Below, one piece after another: positions 22,968-28,652 of a DNA stretch of 64,000 bases. The notes beneath the pieces were generated by a model that saw nothing but the letters and a program-made list of their open reading frames with translations, had not been told where the DNA came from and made no database searches. Position 1 is the first letter of the stretch, and every line of letters starts with the position of its first letter. The position numbers were made by a program, and so were the translations under genes. Source of the DNA: a virus; the IMG/VR virus record IMGVR_UViG_3300044712_002668, positions 186,001 through 250,000 of that record, one strand, 5' to 3'.

Positions 22968-23944
22968 TGGTATTAGATAATTTTCCACCTGACAATTGTG
23001 CAGAACGTGAGCAGATGATTCTTGATTCCGTTATAAACGGAACAGCTACTTTCGGCTTCACTACAATTACCTCTGAATATAATGGGCACCAAGCTACGTT
23101 TTATGTTTTTGAAGATGCTTTGAAACTTGAAGGAGTAAGACTTAATGTAAGTGCTAGAAATATGCAAAAAATAGCTGACTTGCTATATTGTATATTACCA
23201 ACCCCAAGATTATATGATTTGATGTGGTATCAATGTCCAGCAAAAATTGAACCACAACCTAGATCAATTACATCTTCAACAGCCGCTATGATTGATTATA
23301 GTAAAGTGGTTGATGCAGAGTTAGCAAAAGCCAACTGCCCGGATGGTGTTGTTAAATCTACCATAGGAAAAATCTGGGTTGTTGATAATTCAATGCAAGG
23401 CTCACAGATGGCTTGCAACTATGGATGGCATTTTATAAAAGGTAATAATTATAAAGGTATATCTGGAGATGTAAATCAAAGCTTTTTAAAAAATCCATCT
23501 ACTGGTCAATATTATTATATGATACAAAGCACCGGACATGCCCACGATGCTAGCCATATTGATTATAGCCAAATATGCATTTTGGTATCAAGACATTGTG
23601 TTGTGGATGGTAAGGATATGGATATCCTTGATGTGTTGACGGATTCTTTATTATCACCCCTTGCTAATAACGGCGGTATATTAAAGGTGTTGAGACAGCC
23701 TGGAATAGAGGAATTACAACCACTACCCACAGCCCCTTATCTTCCAAAACCACCACAAACATTTCCAGAAACTGAGAGTCCTACATTACCATCAGAACAA
23801 ACTCCAGTAGAAATTCCAATTGAAGTTGGAACACCTGAGAATGGGACGGAGGTTATTGCTAAGCAACCTGTTGTTGCCTCTTTAGGCTTTGTGGCTATAA
23901 TAATATCAATTATAAAATTTATATTATCATTCTTCAGAAAGTGA
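22967..23944 (+). CDS. Hypothetical protein with C-terminal membrane anchor
   Basis: 325 residues. First 230 form an ordered domain (aromatic and glycine-rich, SGDVNQSFLKN...STGHAHDASHIDYSQ near 170-200, with a His pair), then a Pro/Thr/Glu-rich linker (240-295) and one C-terminal membrane helix (GFVAIIISIIKFILSFF). This tail-anchored layout suggests it faces the cytoplasm or periplasm; role unknown. Converges on the transglycosylase gene, overlapping by 18 bases. Confidence 0.55.
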   Translation: MVLDNFPPDNCAEREQMILDSVINGTATFGFTTITSEYNGHQATFYVFEDALKLEGVRLNVSARNMQKIADLLYCILPTPRLYDLMWYQCPAKIEPQPRSITSSTAAMIDYSKVVDAELAKANCPDGVVKSTIGKIWVVDNSMQGSQMACNYGWHFIKGNNYKGISGDVNQSFLKNPSTGQYYYMIQSTGHAHDASHIDYSQICILVSRHCVVDGKDMDILDVLTDSLLSPLANNGGILKVLRQPGIEELQPLPTAPYLPKPPQTFPETESPTLPSEQTPVEIPIEVGTPENGTEVIAKQPVVASLGFVAIIISIIKFILSFFRK

Positions 23945-24799
23945 AACATTCTCATGCCATAGTCTGTAAATTTCATTATCAATTTCTTCCATATCCAGGT
24001 TTGGCATCTCAGCATTTCCGGTTTGTATAGCTTGTCCAGATTCATTCAAGAATGGATAGGTTGCCAAGAAATAATCAATTACTCTTTGATCTGTGGTTAC
24101 AGGAAGGGCGGAAGTTGATTTTATAAACACAGCTTGTGGTTCATTATTACCAGCGGCAATTGTTTTGATATGATTTTCTAAACCTTTGGCATGGTTTGTA
24201 ATTCTTATTTTGAAGTTATCTCCAAAGCCACCATAGTATCCAGTAAAGTACATAGCTCTTGAAAAAGCAAAGATATCACCTTGTTCTGCGGCTTGCATAC
24301 ATAGTTCAGCACGTCCGGGGCCTGGAATTCCTGGCTTATTCCAATCAGGAAGCTGGCGTTCTTTAGTCAAGAACCTTTGTTGTGGGTTTTGTTTGAAACA
24401 GATTCTTATTACATCTGCTGCTCCATCAACATCATTGGAGTATACTTTAAATTTGGTAACGTATGTTTGTGTTTTGACGTTACCTGTACCTGGCAATGAA
24501 TCTTGATTTTTGAATCCAGGTAAATGTTGTTTTGATGATGCTAATTGAACGGCACCCCAGTTATGAGCTGCATTACCTTCAGTAGATTTCCACCCTCTAC
24601 CATAGGAGCTTTCCAATCTGCACACAGCTTGTACTAGTTGCGCTTGTTGTACGGTTGGTTCGGTGCCAAAAACTTGCTTCCAAGCTTCGGTTATAATTTT
24701 TCTGGCCCATACTTCATTGGCACCTGATAATGCATTTTTTATAAAGCTGTAATAACTGGATGCATATTTTTCAATTCTAGCTACAGAACGCATATTCAT
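23927..24799 (-). CDS. Lysozyme/transglycosylase-like muralytic protein
   Basis: About 290 residues. The segment LVQAVCRLESSYGRGW...NAAHNWGAVQLA (about residues 60-90 of the chosen frame) matches the catalytic-Glu helix and G-N-W-G turn of lytic transglycosylases. ATG at 24799 is used, because a longer reading overlaps tRNA-Val; its N-terminus SVARIEKYASSYYSFIKN is another instance of the K-F/Y-A start motif. Probably a virion-associated muralytic enzyme (inference). Confidence 0.65.
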   Translation of the reverse strand: MNMRSVARIEKYASSYYSFIKNALSGANEVWARKIITEAWKQVFGTEPTVQQAQLVQAVCRLESSYGRGWKSTEGNAAHNWGAVQLASSKQHLPGFKNQDSLPGTGNVKTQTYVTKFKVYSNDVDGAADVIRICFKQNPQQRFLTKERQLPDWNKPGIPGPGRAELCMQAAEQGDIFAFSRAMYFTGYYGGFGDNFKIRITNHAKGLENHIKTIAAGNNEPQAVFIKSTSALPVTTDQRVIDYFLATYPFLNESGQAIQTGNAEMPNLDMEEIDNEIYRLWHENVSLSEE

Positions 24800-24820
24800 A
24801 TGAGTATATATGCAGTTAAG

Positions 24821-24892
24821 TCTCCCCTGAAGGATTCGAACCTTCGGATTTCCGCAAGTCAAACGGACGATATACCACTTATCTAAGAGGAG
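24821..24892 (-). tRNA. tRNA-Val(GAC)
   Basis: Acceptor CTCCTCT/AGGGGAG, D arm GATAAGTGGTATATC, anticodon arm TCCGT-TTGACTT-GCGGA (GAC; position 37 is T, unusual), T arm GAAGG-TTCGAAT-CCTTC. Confidence 0.75.
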
Positions 24893-24933
24893 ATATAGGA
24901 ATAAATAGTTATAGTATTAGTTTGGAGAAAAGT

Positions 24934-25314
24934 ATGAGTAATCTTAAAAAAATAGCAATGTTGGCCGCCAGAAAAGCTGCAGTAGAAACATATAAATCTA
25001 TTATGAAAATGGCCGATCAACCATGGGAAGCTCCAATCTTAAAAGATGATCTGGGTAAAGAGATGGGTATTGATGATGCTGCTGTTTGTAAATTTTTGAC
25101 TGATAATGGGGCTCCAAATGTTGCTGAAACATACAGGGGTGCAAATATAAATCTACAAACTAACGAACCTGTACGTAAAGACGTTGCTACTTTGAGTGGT
25201 GAATGGGCCAATGTAAATAAAAAAGTAAAAATTGGAATCAAGACTCAAACAATTATAAGCAATAGTGTTTACAGACAAACAAAACCACCTGTAAGACTTG
25301 CTATTTATAGATAG
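24934..25314 (+). CDS. Hypothetical protein sharing a helical N-terminus with the 54.5 kb gene
   Basis: 126 residues. The first 28 (NLKKIAMLAARKAAVETYKS...) are nearly the same pattern as in the protein at 54538, NLKKIAKAAAKQAAIETYRS..., while the rest of the two proteins differ. That points to a portable N-terminal tag. ATG at 24934 follows GGAG; TTG at 24922 is less likely. Its stop abuts tRNA-His on the other strand. Confidence 0.6.
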   Translation: MSNLKKIAMLAARKAAVETYKSIMKMADQPWEAPILKDDLGKEMGIDDAAVCKFLTDNGAPNVAETYRGANINLQTNEPVRKDVATLSGEWANVNKKVKIGIKTQTIISNSVYRQTKPPVRLAIYR

Positions 25315-25387
25315 GGTGGCATACGGGTTACGCTCCCGTCAATGAGATGTTCACAGCATCCCGGCTTCGCTAGCTGCCTCATGCCAC
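25315..25387 (-). tRNA. tRNA-His(GTG)
   Basis: Acceptor GTGGCAT/ATGCCAC with C73 as expected for His, D arm GGCAGCTAGCGAAGCC, anticodon arm GGATG-CTGTGAA-CATCT (GTG). T stem ACGGG/CCCGT encloses the unusual loop AGCGTAA. No G at position -1 is encoded. Confidence 0.85.
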
Positions 25388-25389
25388 AG

Positions 25390-25460
25390 TTCGGGTATCT
25401 GGACTCGAACCAGAATCAAGAGCTTCAGAGACTCTTATGTTGCCATTACATAATACCCGA
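25390..25460 (-). tRNA. tRNA-Gln(CTG)
   Basis: Acceptor TCGGGTA/TACCCGA, D arm ATGTAATGGCAACAT, anticodon arm AGAGT-CTCTGAA-GCTCT (CTG), T loop TTCGAGT. Confidence 0.9.
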
Positions 25461-25471
25461 ATTTATTTTAA

Positions 25472-25765
25472 TTATCTATCTAAATCTTCTACTTCAATAC
25501 CTTTTTCTTTAAAAAAAGACATTATATCCATATCACACATAATCTCATCTCTATCAGCTAAAAAGCTGTAGACTTCATCATTCTCATACATACTCCAGTT
25601 GTGTACACTATAAGAATTTTGAGAATAGTTGTATCCACCATATTTATTACCAATTTCTTTGGTGAAGTTTTTTATAAAATTTATTTGATCTTGTGTGAGA
25701 TTGGTTTTCTGTATGATAAAGGAACAGCTTGAAGAATTTGAAACAAAACCAGTACGAACTTTCAT
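25472..25765 (-). CDS. Conserved SNSSSxSF-type protein
   Basis: 97 residues, opening with KVRTGFVSNSSSCSFIIQK. The near-identical start KIRTGFVSNSSSSSFI is found on many phage and bacterial proteins of unknown function; the rest is poorly conserved and rich in Tyr/Asn/Asp here. Lies between two Gln tRNAs. Confidence 0.7.
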   Translation of the reverse strand: MKVRTGFVSNSSSCSFIIQKTNLTQDQINFIKNFTKEIGNKYGGYNYSQNSYSVHNWSMYENDEVYSFLADRDEIMCDMDIMSFFKEKGIEVEDLDR

Positions 25766-25787
25766 AACTTATACTCCTGTGAATGGT

Positions 25788-25860
25788 TGAGAAGGTGGGA
25801 CTCGAACCCACAAAAATAACAGCTTCAAAGACTGTTGCCTTGCCATTAGACTACTTCTCA
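25788..25860 (-). tRNA. tRNA-Gln(TTG) copy 2
   Basis: Acceptor TGAGAAG/CTTCTCA, D arm GTCTAATGGCAAGGC, anticodon arm ACAGT-CTTTGAA-GCTGT (TTG), T loop TTCGAGT. Confidence 0.9.
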
Positions 25861-25861
25861 G

Positions 25862-25934
25862 TGACCCTAACCGGATTTGAACCGGTATGTTCTGGCTGAG
25901 AACCAAAAATCCTTAACCGTTAGATGATAGGGCC
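25862..25934 (-). tRNA. tRNA-Glu(CTC)
   Basis: Acceptor GGCCCTA/TAGGGTC, anticodon arm TTTGG-TTCTCAG-CCAGA (CTC), T arm ACCGG-TTCAAAT-CCGGT. Confidence 0.85.
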
Positions 25935-25940
25935 AAAATC

Positions 25941-25976
25941 GTGATGACAATTGCCAGCGCTGGTAAATATCATCAC
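25941..25976. repeat. Structured spacer hairpin
   Basis: GTGATGA...TCATCAC perfect 7-bp stem enclosing the palindrome CCAGCGCTGG. Sits between tRNA-Glu and a shortened tRNA-like unit; possibly a processing signal. Confidence 0.5.
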
Positions 25977-25978
25977 TA

Positions 25979-26033
25979 AATCTTGTTGAGGAATCGAACC
26001 CCCTTGTGCGCACTGCCAGTCCAGGCCAAGATT
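25979..26033 (-). tRNA. Shortened tRNA-like unit, about 55 bases
   Basis: 7-bp acceptor AATCTTG/CAAGATT, a D-arm-like GCC-TGGACT-GGC, a tiny GTG-CG-CAC hairpin where the anticodon arm should be, and a T-arm-like GGGG-TTCGATT-CCTC. Too short for a normal tRNA; either decayed or a minimal structure. No anticodon assigned. Confidence 0.4.
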
Positions 26034-26036
26034 CTG

Positions 26037-26124
26037 TGCCTCTGGAGGGATTCGAACCCTCAAGCTCTTATATTGAGCGGCAGTTTTTGAAACTGCTGTG
26101 TATACCAAATTCCACCACATAGGC
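26037..26124 (-). tRNA. tRNA-Leu(CAA) copy 2
   Basis: Acceptor GCCTATG/CAGAGGC (one A.G mismatch), anticodon arm GCAGT-TTCAAAA-ACTGC (CAA), long variable arm, T loop TTCGAAT. Confidence 0.88.
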
Positions 26125-26312
26125 AAAAACGGGGCTGCTCTACCGTTGAGCTACTCAACCTGTATTCAAACATTTCTTCGAACGGCACCTTCGCAAAGTG
26201 ATATCCCTTTGCACTCCAGGCTTTAGCTTACGCTTAACGTTGAGAGGAAATTGCCTTCCCAGGACTGTCATACATGTTGATACTGGATTCGAACCAGTGA
26301 CCAACCCCTCAG
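26125..26312 (-). pseudogene. Permuted tRNA halves between tRNA-Met and tRNA-Leu
   Basis: In transcript order: a 3' half at 26275-26312 (CTGA-GGGGT, TGGTC, T arm ACTGG-TTCGAAT-CCAGT, ATCAAC), about 115 bases of structured spacer, then a 5' half at 26125-26160 (GGTTGAG, TA, D arm GCTCAACGGTAGAGC, A, GCCCC, GTTTTT). GCCCC/GGGGT and GTTGA/TCAAC pair. The 3' half starts exactly at the end of tRNA-Met and the 5' half ends exactly at tRNA-Leu, so ordinary tRNA end processing would free both. No frame stems are seen. The anticodon cannot be read. Confidence 0.55.
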
Positions 26313-26386
26313 TACCGCAAAGTGGACTCGAACCACCATCCTTTTTCTTATGAGGAAAACGCTCAAACCAATTGAGCTATTGCGGT
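26313..26386 (-). tRNA. tRNA-Met(CAT) copy 2
   Basis: Acceptor ACCGCAA/TTGCGGT, D arm GCTCAATTGGTTTGAGC, anticodon arm TTTTC-CTCATAA-GAAAA (CAT), T arm GGTGG-TTCGAGT-CCACT. Confidence 0.9.
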
Positions 26387-26392
26387 ATATAA

Positions 26393-26494
26393 TAGCGAAA
26401 ATGGTGTGACAAATGGGAACCGTCCCGTATTTAGGCCCGGAGTCGAACCGATGCCCTCCAATTTTGGCGGAGATGAAATGTCACGAACGCGCTA
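26393..26494 (-). ncRNA. Frame element E2 with tRNA remnant
   Basis: Outer stem TAGCG/CGCTA, leader CGTTC, second stem GTGACA/TGTCAC, TTTCA|TC and right strand ACCATTTT before the outer stem. Inside: a T-arm-like ATCGG-TTCGACT-CCGGG preceded by CCAAAATTGGAGGGC, and a small hairpin GGGA-CGGT-TCCC. No 5' half or acceptor pairing found. The inner part resembles that of E6. Confidence 0.6.
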
Positions 26495-26498
26495 CTAG

Positions 26499-26581
26499 TG
26501 CCATTGACAGGATTCGAACCTGCATGAGAAAACTCGTCACGTTCTTAGCGTGATATGTATACCAAATTCCATCACAATGGC
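26499..26581 (-). tRNA. tRNA-Leu(AAG)
   Basis: Acceptor GCCATTG/CAATGGC, anticodon arm TCACG-CTAAGAA-CGTGA (AAG, A at the wobble position), long variable arm, T loop TTCGAAT. Confidence 0.85.
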
Positions 26582-26585
26582 ATGA

Positions 26586-26761
26586 AGATAACGAAAAGAT
26601 TGTCAGACGGGGTTTTTGCACTAGCCTCCCCGATGATTGTAAATTGAGACTTATTTACTACTAGCAAAACTAGCATCTCAATTTTGGTCGGGGCCGGGAA
26701 TCGCACCACGGTTTCTGTATTTTTCTGATATAGATGAACCATCCAACTATGCGCGTTATCT
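26586..26761 (-). ncRNA. Frame element E3 with permuted acceptor remnant
   Basis: Outer stem AGATAACG/CGTTATCT (8 bp), second stem GTTGGATGG/CCGTCTGAC (9 bp with wobbles), TTCATC and AATCTTTT in the conserved places. Inside, CCCCGA precedes TCGGGG as a permuted acceptor pair separated by about 50 bases that hold further hairpins; a T arm is only weakly preserved. tRNA not readable. Confidence 0.55.
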
Positions 26762-26762
26762 G

Positions 26763-26845
26763 TGCCGTCAACAGGACTCGAACCTGCATGAGAAATCTCG
26801 ATAGTTTTTAAAACTATTGTGTATACCAAATTCCACCATAACGGC
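26763..26845 (-). tRNA. tRNA-Leu(TAA) copy 2
   Basis: Acceptor GCCGTTA/TGACGGC, anticodon arm ATAGT-TTTAAAA-ACTAT (TAA), long variable arm, T loop TTCGAGT. Confidence 0.9.
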
Positions 26846-26852
26846 TAAAATT

Positions 26853-27060
26853 AAAACAACGAAAAGGGCTCAGACGAAGTTTTTCCAGCATCCGGCCACC
26901 GCAAAAAGCATATTTTAGTTTCGGTTATGTTTCCGAACTCATCTCATCTCTGTCATTCCTGAATAGAAATCGGGGATGAGTACCGCGCGGCGTAAGGGAG
27001 TCGAACCCTCATCGTTTGATTCGTAGTTCAAGATGAATCGTCCAAAAATCGCGTTGTTTT
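26853..27060 (-). ncRNA. Frame element E4, probable permuted class II tRNA
   Basis: Outer stem AAAACAACG/CGTTGTTTT (9 bp), second stem TTGGACGA/TTCGTCTGA region, TTCATC and GCCCTTTT conserved. Inside: 3' half with a class II variable arm (CGAATCAAACG), T arm GAGGG-TTCGACT-CCCTT and acceptor ACGCCGC; about 85 bases of spacer with TTCGG/CCGAA hairpin; then 5' acceptor GCGGTG and a Ser-like D arm GCCGGATGCTGG. The acceptor pairs over 6 bp. The anticodon stem does not close cleanly, so identity is open (TGA possible). Confidence 0.55.
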
Positions 27061-27063
27061 TAG

Positions 27064-27139
27064 ATGCGGGTCTTGGATTTGAACCAAGGGAACTAGGCTT
27101 ATGAGACCCAGGAGTTAGGCCGGACTACTCTAACCCGCA
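27064..27139 (-). tRNA. tRNA-Met(CAT) copy 3
   Basis: Acceptor TGCGGGT/ACCCGCA, D arm with GAGT/ACTC stem and long loop, anticodon arm TGGGT-CTCATAA-GCCTA (CAT), T arm CTTGG-TTCAAAT-CCAAG. Could be initiator, elongator or Ile(CAT). Confidence 0.85.
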
Positions 27140-27146
27140 ATAATGT

Positions 27147-27268
27147 AAGTAACGTAAAGATCGAGACCCTACATGCCCACATGGGCGATTCCCCAGGTAA
27201 AGAACCTCGAAAGGTTCGGCGGGGAATTAAGTTTCGAGCTTAGATGAAAGATCCCTAACGCGTTACTT
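27147..27268 (-). ncRNA. Frame element E5 with acceptor/T-arm only
   Basis: Outer stem AAGTAACG/CGTTACTT (8 bp), second stem GGGATC/GGTCTC, TTTCA|TC. Inside: T arm TAAG-CTCGAAA-CTTA and acceptor ATTCCCC, a hairpin linker GAACCT-TTCG-AGGTTC, then GGGGAAT pairing over 7 bp, then hairpin GCCC-ATGT-GGGC and ATGTAG as in E1. D and anticodon arms are absent: only a minihelix would result. Confidence 0.6.
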
Positions 27269-27271
27269 GGT

Positions 27272-27300
27272 ATAACATATAACATTATATTATATGTTAT
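27272..27300. repeat. AT-rich 11-bp inverted repeat
   Basis: ATAACATATAA and its complement TTATATGTTAT around a seven-base loop, between E5 and E6. Confidence 0.6.
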
Positions 27301-27305
27301 TTAGA

Positions 27306-27427
27306 AACAACGAAATTATATTGACAATGGGCCGGTATTTTTAGCACCGTTCTCCTTTGACCCAGACCGGAATTGAACCGGTTCTCGCCCTAATTTTTGA
27401 TGGATGTAATGTCAATAGCGCGTTGTT
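27306..27427 (-). ncRNA. Frame element E6 with tRNA remnant
   Basis: Outer stem AACAACG/CGTTGTT, leader CGCT, perfect second stem ATTGACA/TGTCAAT, TTACA|TC, right strand ATAATTT. Inside: T arm ACCGG-TTCAATT-CCGGT, 3' acceptor CTGGGTC, spacer, then GGCCCAT (6 pairs) directly before the second stem. No D arm. Inner part akin to E2. Confidence 0.6.
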
Positions 27428-27429
27428 AG

Positions 27430-27502
27430 TCTCCCAGGAAGGATTTAAACCTCCGGCCTAAACGTTCGTAGCGTTCCGCTCTATTCGCTGAGCTACTGGG
27501 AG
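27430..27502 (-). tRNA. tRNA-Arg(ACG)
   Basis: Acceptor CTCCCAG/CTGGGAG, D arm GCTCAGCGAATAGAGC, anticodon arm GAACG-CTACGAA-CGTTT (ACG), T loop TTTAAAT. Confidence 0.87.
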
Positions 27503-27867
27503 AATTTATATAAATCTCTATCATTGCCTTTTTTACAAAGTACAAACCCTAACTTTGTATGTGACTTTATCGATGCAATATTATCATGTTTTATAATTGC
27601 GTATAAATGATCCAACTTTTCTGTTTTTATCAGCTCATCATACATTATATTTGAATATCCTTTACCTCTATATTCTGGTTTTATTTCAATATGAGAGCAC
27701 TTTTTACCATCGTATTCAAACACACCAACTTCACCTATTTGTTTATCATTACTGTAAACTGAATATAAATGACCTGGCAGATTATATATAGTATTGCCAA
27801 CAAGTTTTAATTGGGTTTTAATTGACGCTTGTTTGTAATAAATGTTTATATAATCATCAAGATACAT
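27493..27867 (-). CDS. GNAT-family acetyltransferase
   Basis: 124 residues. The middle holds the GNAT acetyl-CoA core: strand IGEVGVFEYDGKKCSHIEIKPEYRGKGYSNIMYDELI, where RGKGYS is the Q/RxxGxG/A pyrophosphate loop, followed by a helix and the terminal strand GFVLCKKGN. N-terminus IYYKQASIK resembles the start motif of other proteins here. Target unknown. It interrupts the tRNA array and its end overlaps tRNA-Arg(ACG). Confidence 0.8.
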   Translation of the reverse strand: MYLDDYINIYYKQASIKTQLKLVGNTIYNLPGHLYSVYSNDKQIGEVGVFEYDGKKCSHIEIKPEYRGKGYSNIMYDELIKTEKLDHLYAIIKHDNIASIKSHTKLGFVLCKKGNDRDLYKFSQ

Positions 27868-27900
27868 ATTGTAAAGTTACAAAAATATGCATATAACAGG

Positions 27901-27983
27901 CTCCTGAGGAAAGACTCGAACTTCCATAATCCTTACGGATGACACGTTAACAGCGTGCTGCATTACCATTATGCTACCCAGGA
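27901..27983 (-). tRNA. tRNA-Asn(GTT) copy 2, with class II-type variable arm
   Basis: Acceptor TCCTGGG/CTCAGGA with G73, D arm GCATAATGGTAATGC, anticodon arm GCACG-CTGTTAA-CGTGT (GTT), T loop TTCGAGT. Between anticodon and T arms lies an extra hairpin CATCC-GTAA-GGATT, a long variable arm normally confined to Leu, Ser and Tyr tRNAs. Confidence 0.8.
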
Positions 27984-27988
27984 ATAAA

Positions 27989-28130
27989 CTTGACGAAAAG
28001 CTTGAAGACCATTTTTTTTCGCGCTTTACTATTAAGCTATATGAGCAAGAGTTTGATTTGCGCTCATATCGGGACTTGCACCCGAAACTTCGTCATTAAC
28101 AGTGATGAACGATCTTCTAATCGCGTCAAG
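27989..28130 (-). ncRNA. Frame element E7 enclosing permuted tRNA-Asn
   Basis: Outer stem CTTGACG/CGTCAAG, leader CGATTA, second stem GAAGATC/GGTCTTC (one G.T), GTTCA|TC before the tRNA 3' half and AAAAAAAAT after the 5' half, then AAGCTTTT and the outer stem. Bases 28004-28010 and 28111-28117 form the second stem on the map. Confidence 0.82.
28020..28105 (-). tRNA. Circularly permuted tRNA-Asn(GTT)
   Basis: Transcript order: 3' half (28062-28105: TCA, CTGTTAA, TGACG, AAGTT, T arm TCGGG-TGCAAGT-CCCGA, acceptor TATGAGC, G73), a 15-base link, then 5' half (28020-28046: acceptor GCTCATA, TA, D arm GCTTAATAGTAAAGC, G, CG). Acceptor strands pair over all 7 bp. Joining CG to TCA gives anticodon stem CGTCA/TGACG, 5 perfect pairs, loop CTGTTAA, anticodon GTT, with the Asn-type G73. 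The join falls between positions 28 and 29, inside the stem rather than at the usual intron site. Confidence 0.85.
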
Positions 28131-28132
28131 AG

Positions 28133-28205
28133 CGATCTGGACGGGAGTTGAACCCGCACAATACACTTCGACAGAGTGTTGCACTACCAATTGTGCTACC
28201 AGACC
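28133..28205 (-). tRNA. tRNA-Asp(GTC)
   Basis: Acceptor GGTCTGG/CCAGATC with G73, D arm GCACAATTGGTAGTGC, anticodon arm ACACT-CTGTCGA-AGTGT (GTC), T arm GCGGG-TTCAACT-CCCGT. Confidence 0.92.
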
Positions 28206-28210
28206 AAACG

Positions 28211-28285
28211 TGGGTTATCCCGGTAACGATCCGGGGAATTCTTCTACTTAAGAGGTAGTTGCTGTTCCATTCTAGCTTATAACCC
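28211..28285 (-). tRNA. tRNA-Lys(CTT)
   Basis: Acceptor GGGTTAT/ATAACCC, D arm GCTAGAATGGAACAGC, anticodon loop CTCTTAA (CTT), T stem CCCGG/CCGGG with the unusual loop ATCGTTA. Close paralogue of the tRNA-Lys(TTT) at 28372. Confidence 0.85.
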
Positions 28286-28289
28286 ATAA

Positions 28290-28369
28290 CTTAACGAAAA
28301 TGTAAAAGACCTTTTTGTTTTTTAATTTTTCATATTAATTTTAGATGAAAGATCCTTCAGCGCGTTAAG
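28290..28369 (-). ncRNA. Frame element E8, empty
   Basis: Outer stem CTTAACG/CGTTAAG, leader CGCTG, second stem AAGGATC/GGTCTTT, TTTCA|TC and TACATTTT all present, but only about 30 A/T-rich bases lie inside and no tRNA part can be seen. Shows that the frame exists apart from any tRNA. Confidence 0.7.
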
Positions 28370-28371
28370 AG

Positions 28372-28446
28372 TGGGCCCAGCCGGTAACGATCCGGCGAAT
28401 TCTTCTGCTTAAAAGGCAGCTGCTGTTCCATTCTAGCTTTAGGCCC
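28372..28446 (-). tRNA. tRNA-Lys(TTT) copy 2
   Basis: Acceptor GGGCCTA/TGGGCCC, D arm GCTAGAATGGAACAGC, anticodon loop CTTTTAA (TTT), T stem GCCGG/CCGGC with loop ATCGTTA as in its Lys(CTT) paralogue. Confidence 0.87.
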
Positions 28447-28452
28447 AATATG

Positions 28453-28568
28453 ATATGACGAAAAATTAATGACCTGTTTTTTCAGCGGGACTTGAACCCA
28501 CAAATGTTTCCGTATAGGGGAAATGCTTTAACCAATTTAGCGATGAAAGGTCATTCAGCGCGTCATAT
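28453..28568 (-). ncRNA. Frame element E9 with a normal-order tRNA-like core
   Basis: Outer stem ATATGACG/CGTCATAT (8 bp), leader CGCTG, perfect second stem AATGACC/GGTCATT, right strand AATTTTT. Inside, in ordinary order: TTTCA|TC, D arm GCTAAATTGGTTAAAGC, anticodon-like arm TTTCC-CCTATAC-GGAAA (no U33), T arm GTGGG-TTCAAGT-CCCGC, then TGAAA, which pairs with TTTCA as a short acceptor. Not permuted; anticodon unclear. Confidence 0.65.
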
Positions 28569-28571
28569 TGG

Positions 28572-28644
28572 TCCCGTCCCCTGGTTTCGCGCCAGGCTCC
28601 CTTGCTCTTCAGGCAAATGCTTTCACTAGATTAGCTTAGACGGG
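28572..28644 (-). tRNA. tRNA-Phe(GAA)
   Basis: Acceptor CCCGTCT/GGACGGG, D arm GCTAATCTAGTGAAAGC, anticodon arm TTTGC-CTGAAGA-GCAAG (GAA), T stem CCTGG/CCAGG with the unusual loop CGCGAAA. Confidence 0.85.
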
Positions 28645-28652
28645 ATAATAGT

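Noticed and set aside
26125-26312. Permuted two-piece tmRNA
   Set aside because: The 5' half has a normal D arm and anticodon stem, the spacer shows no convincing tag ORF with Ala-Ala end, and no pseudoknots were found.
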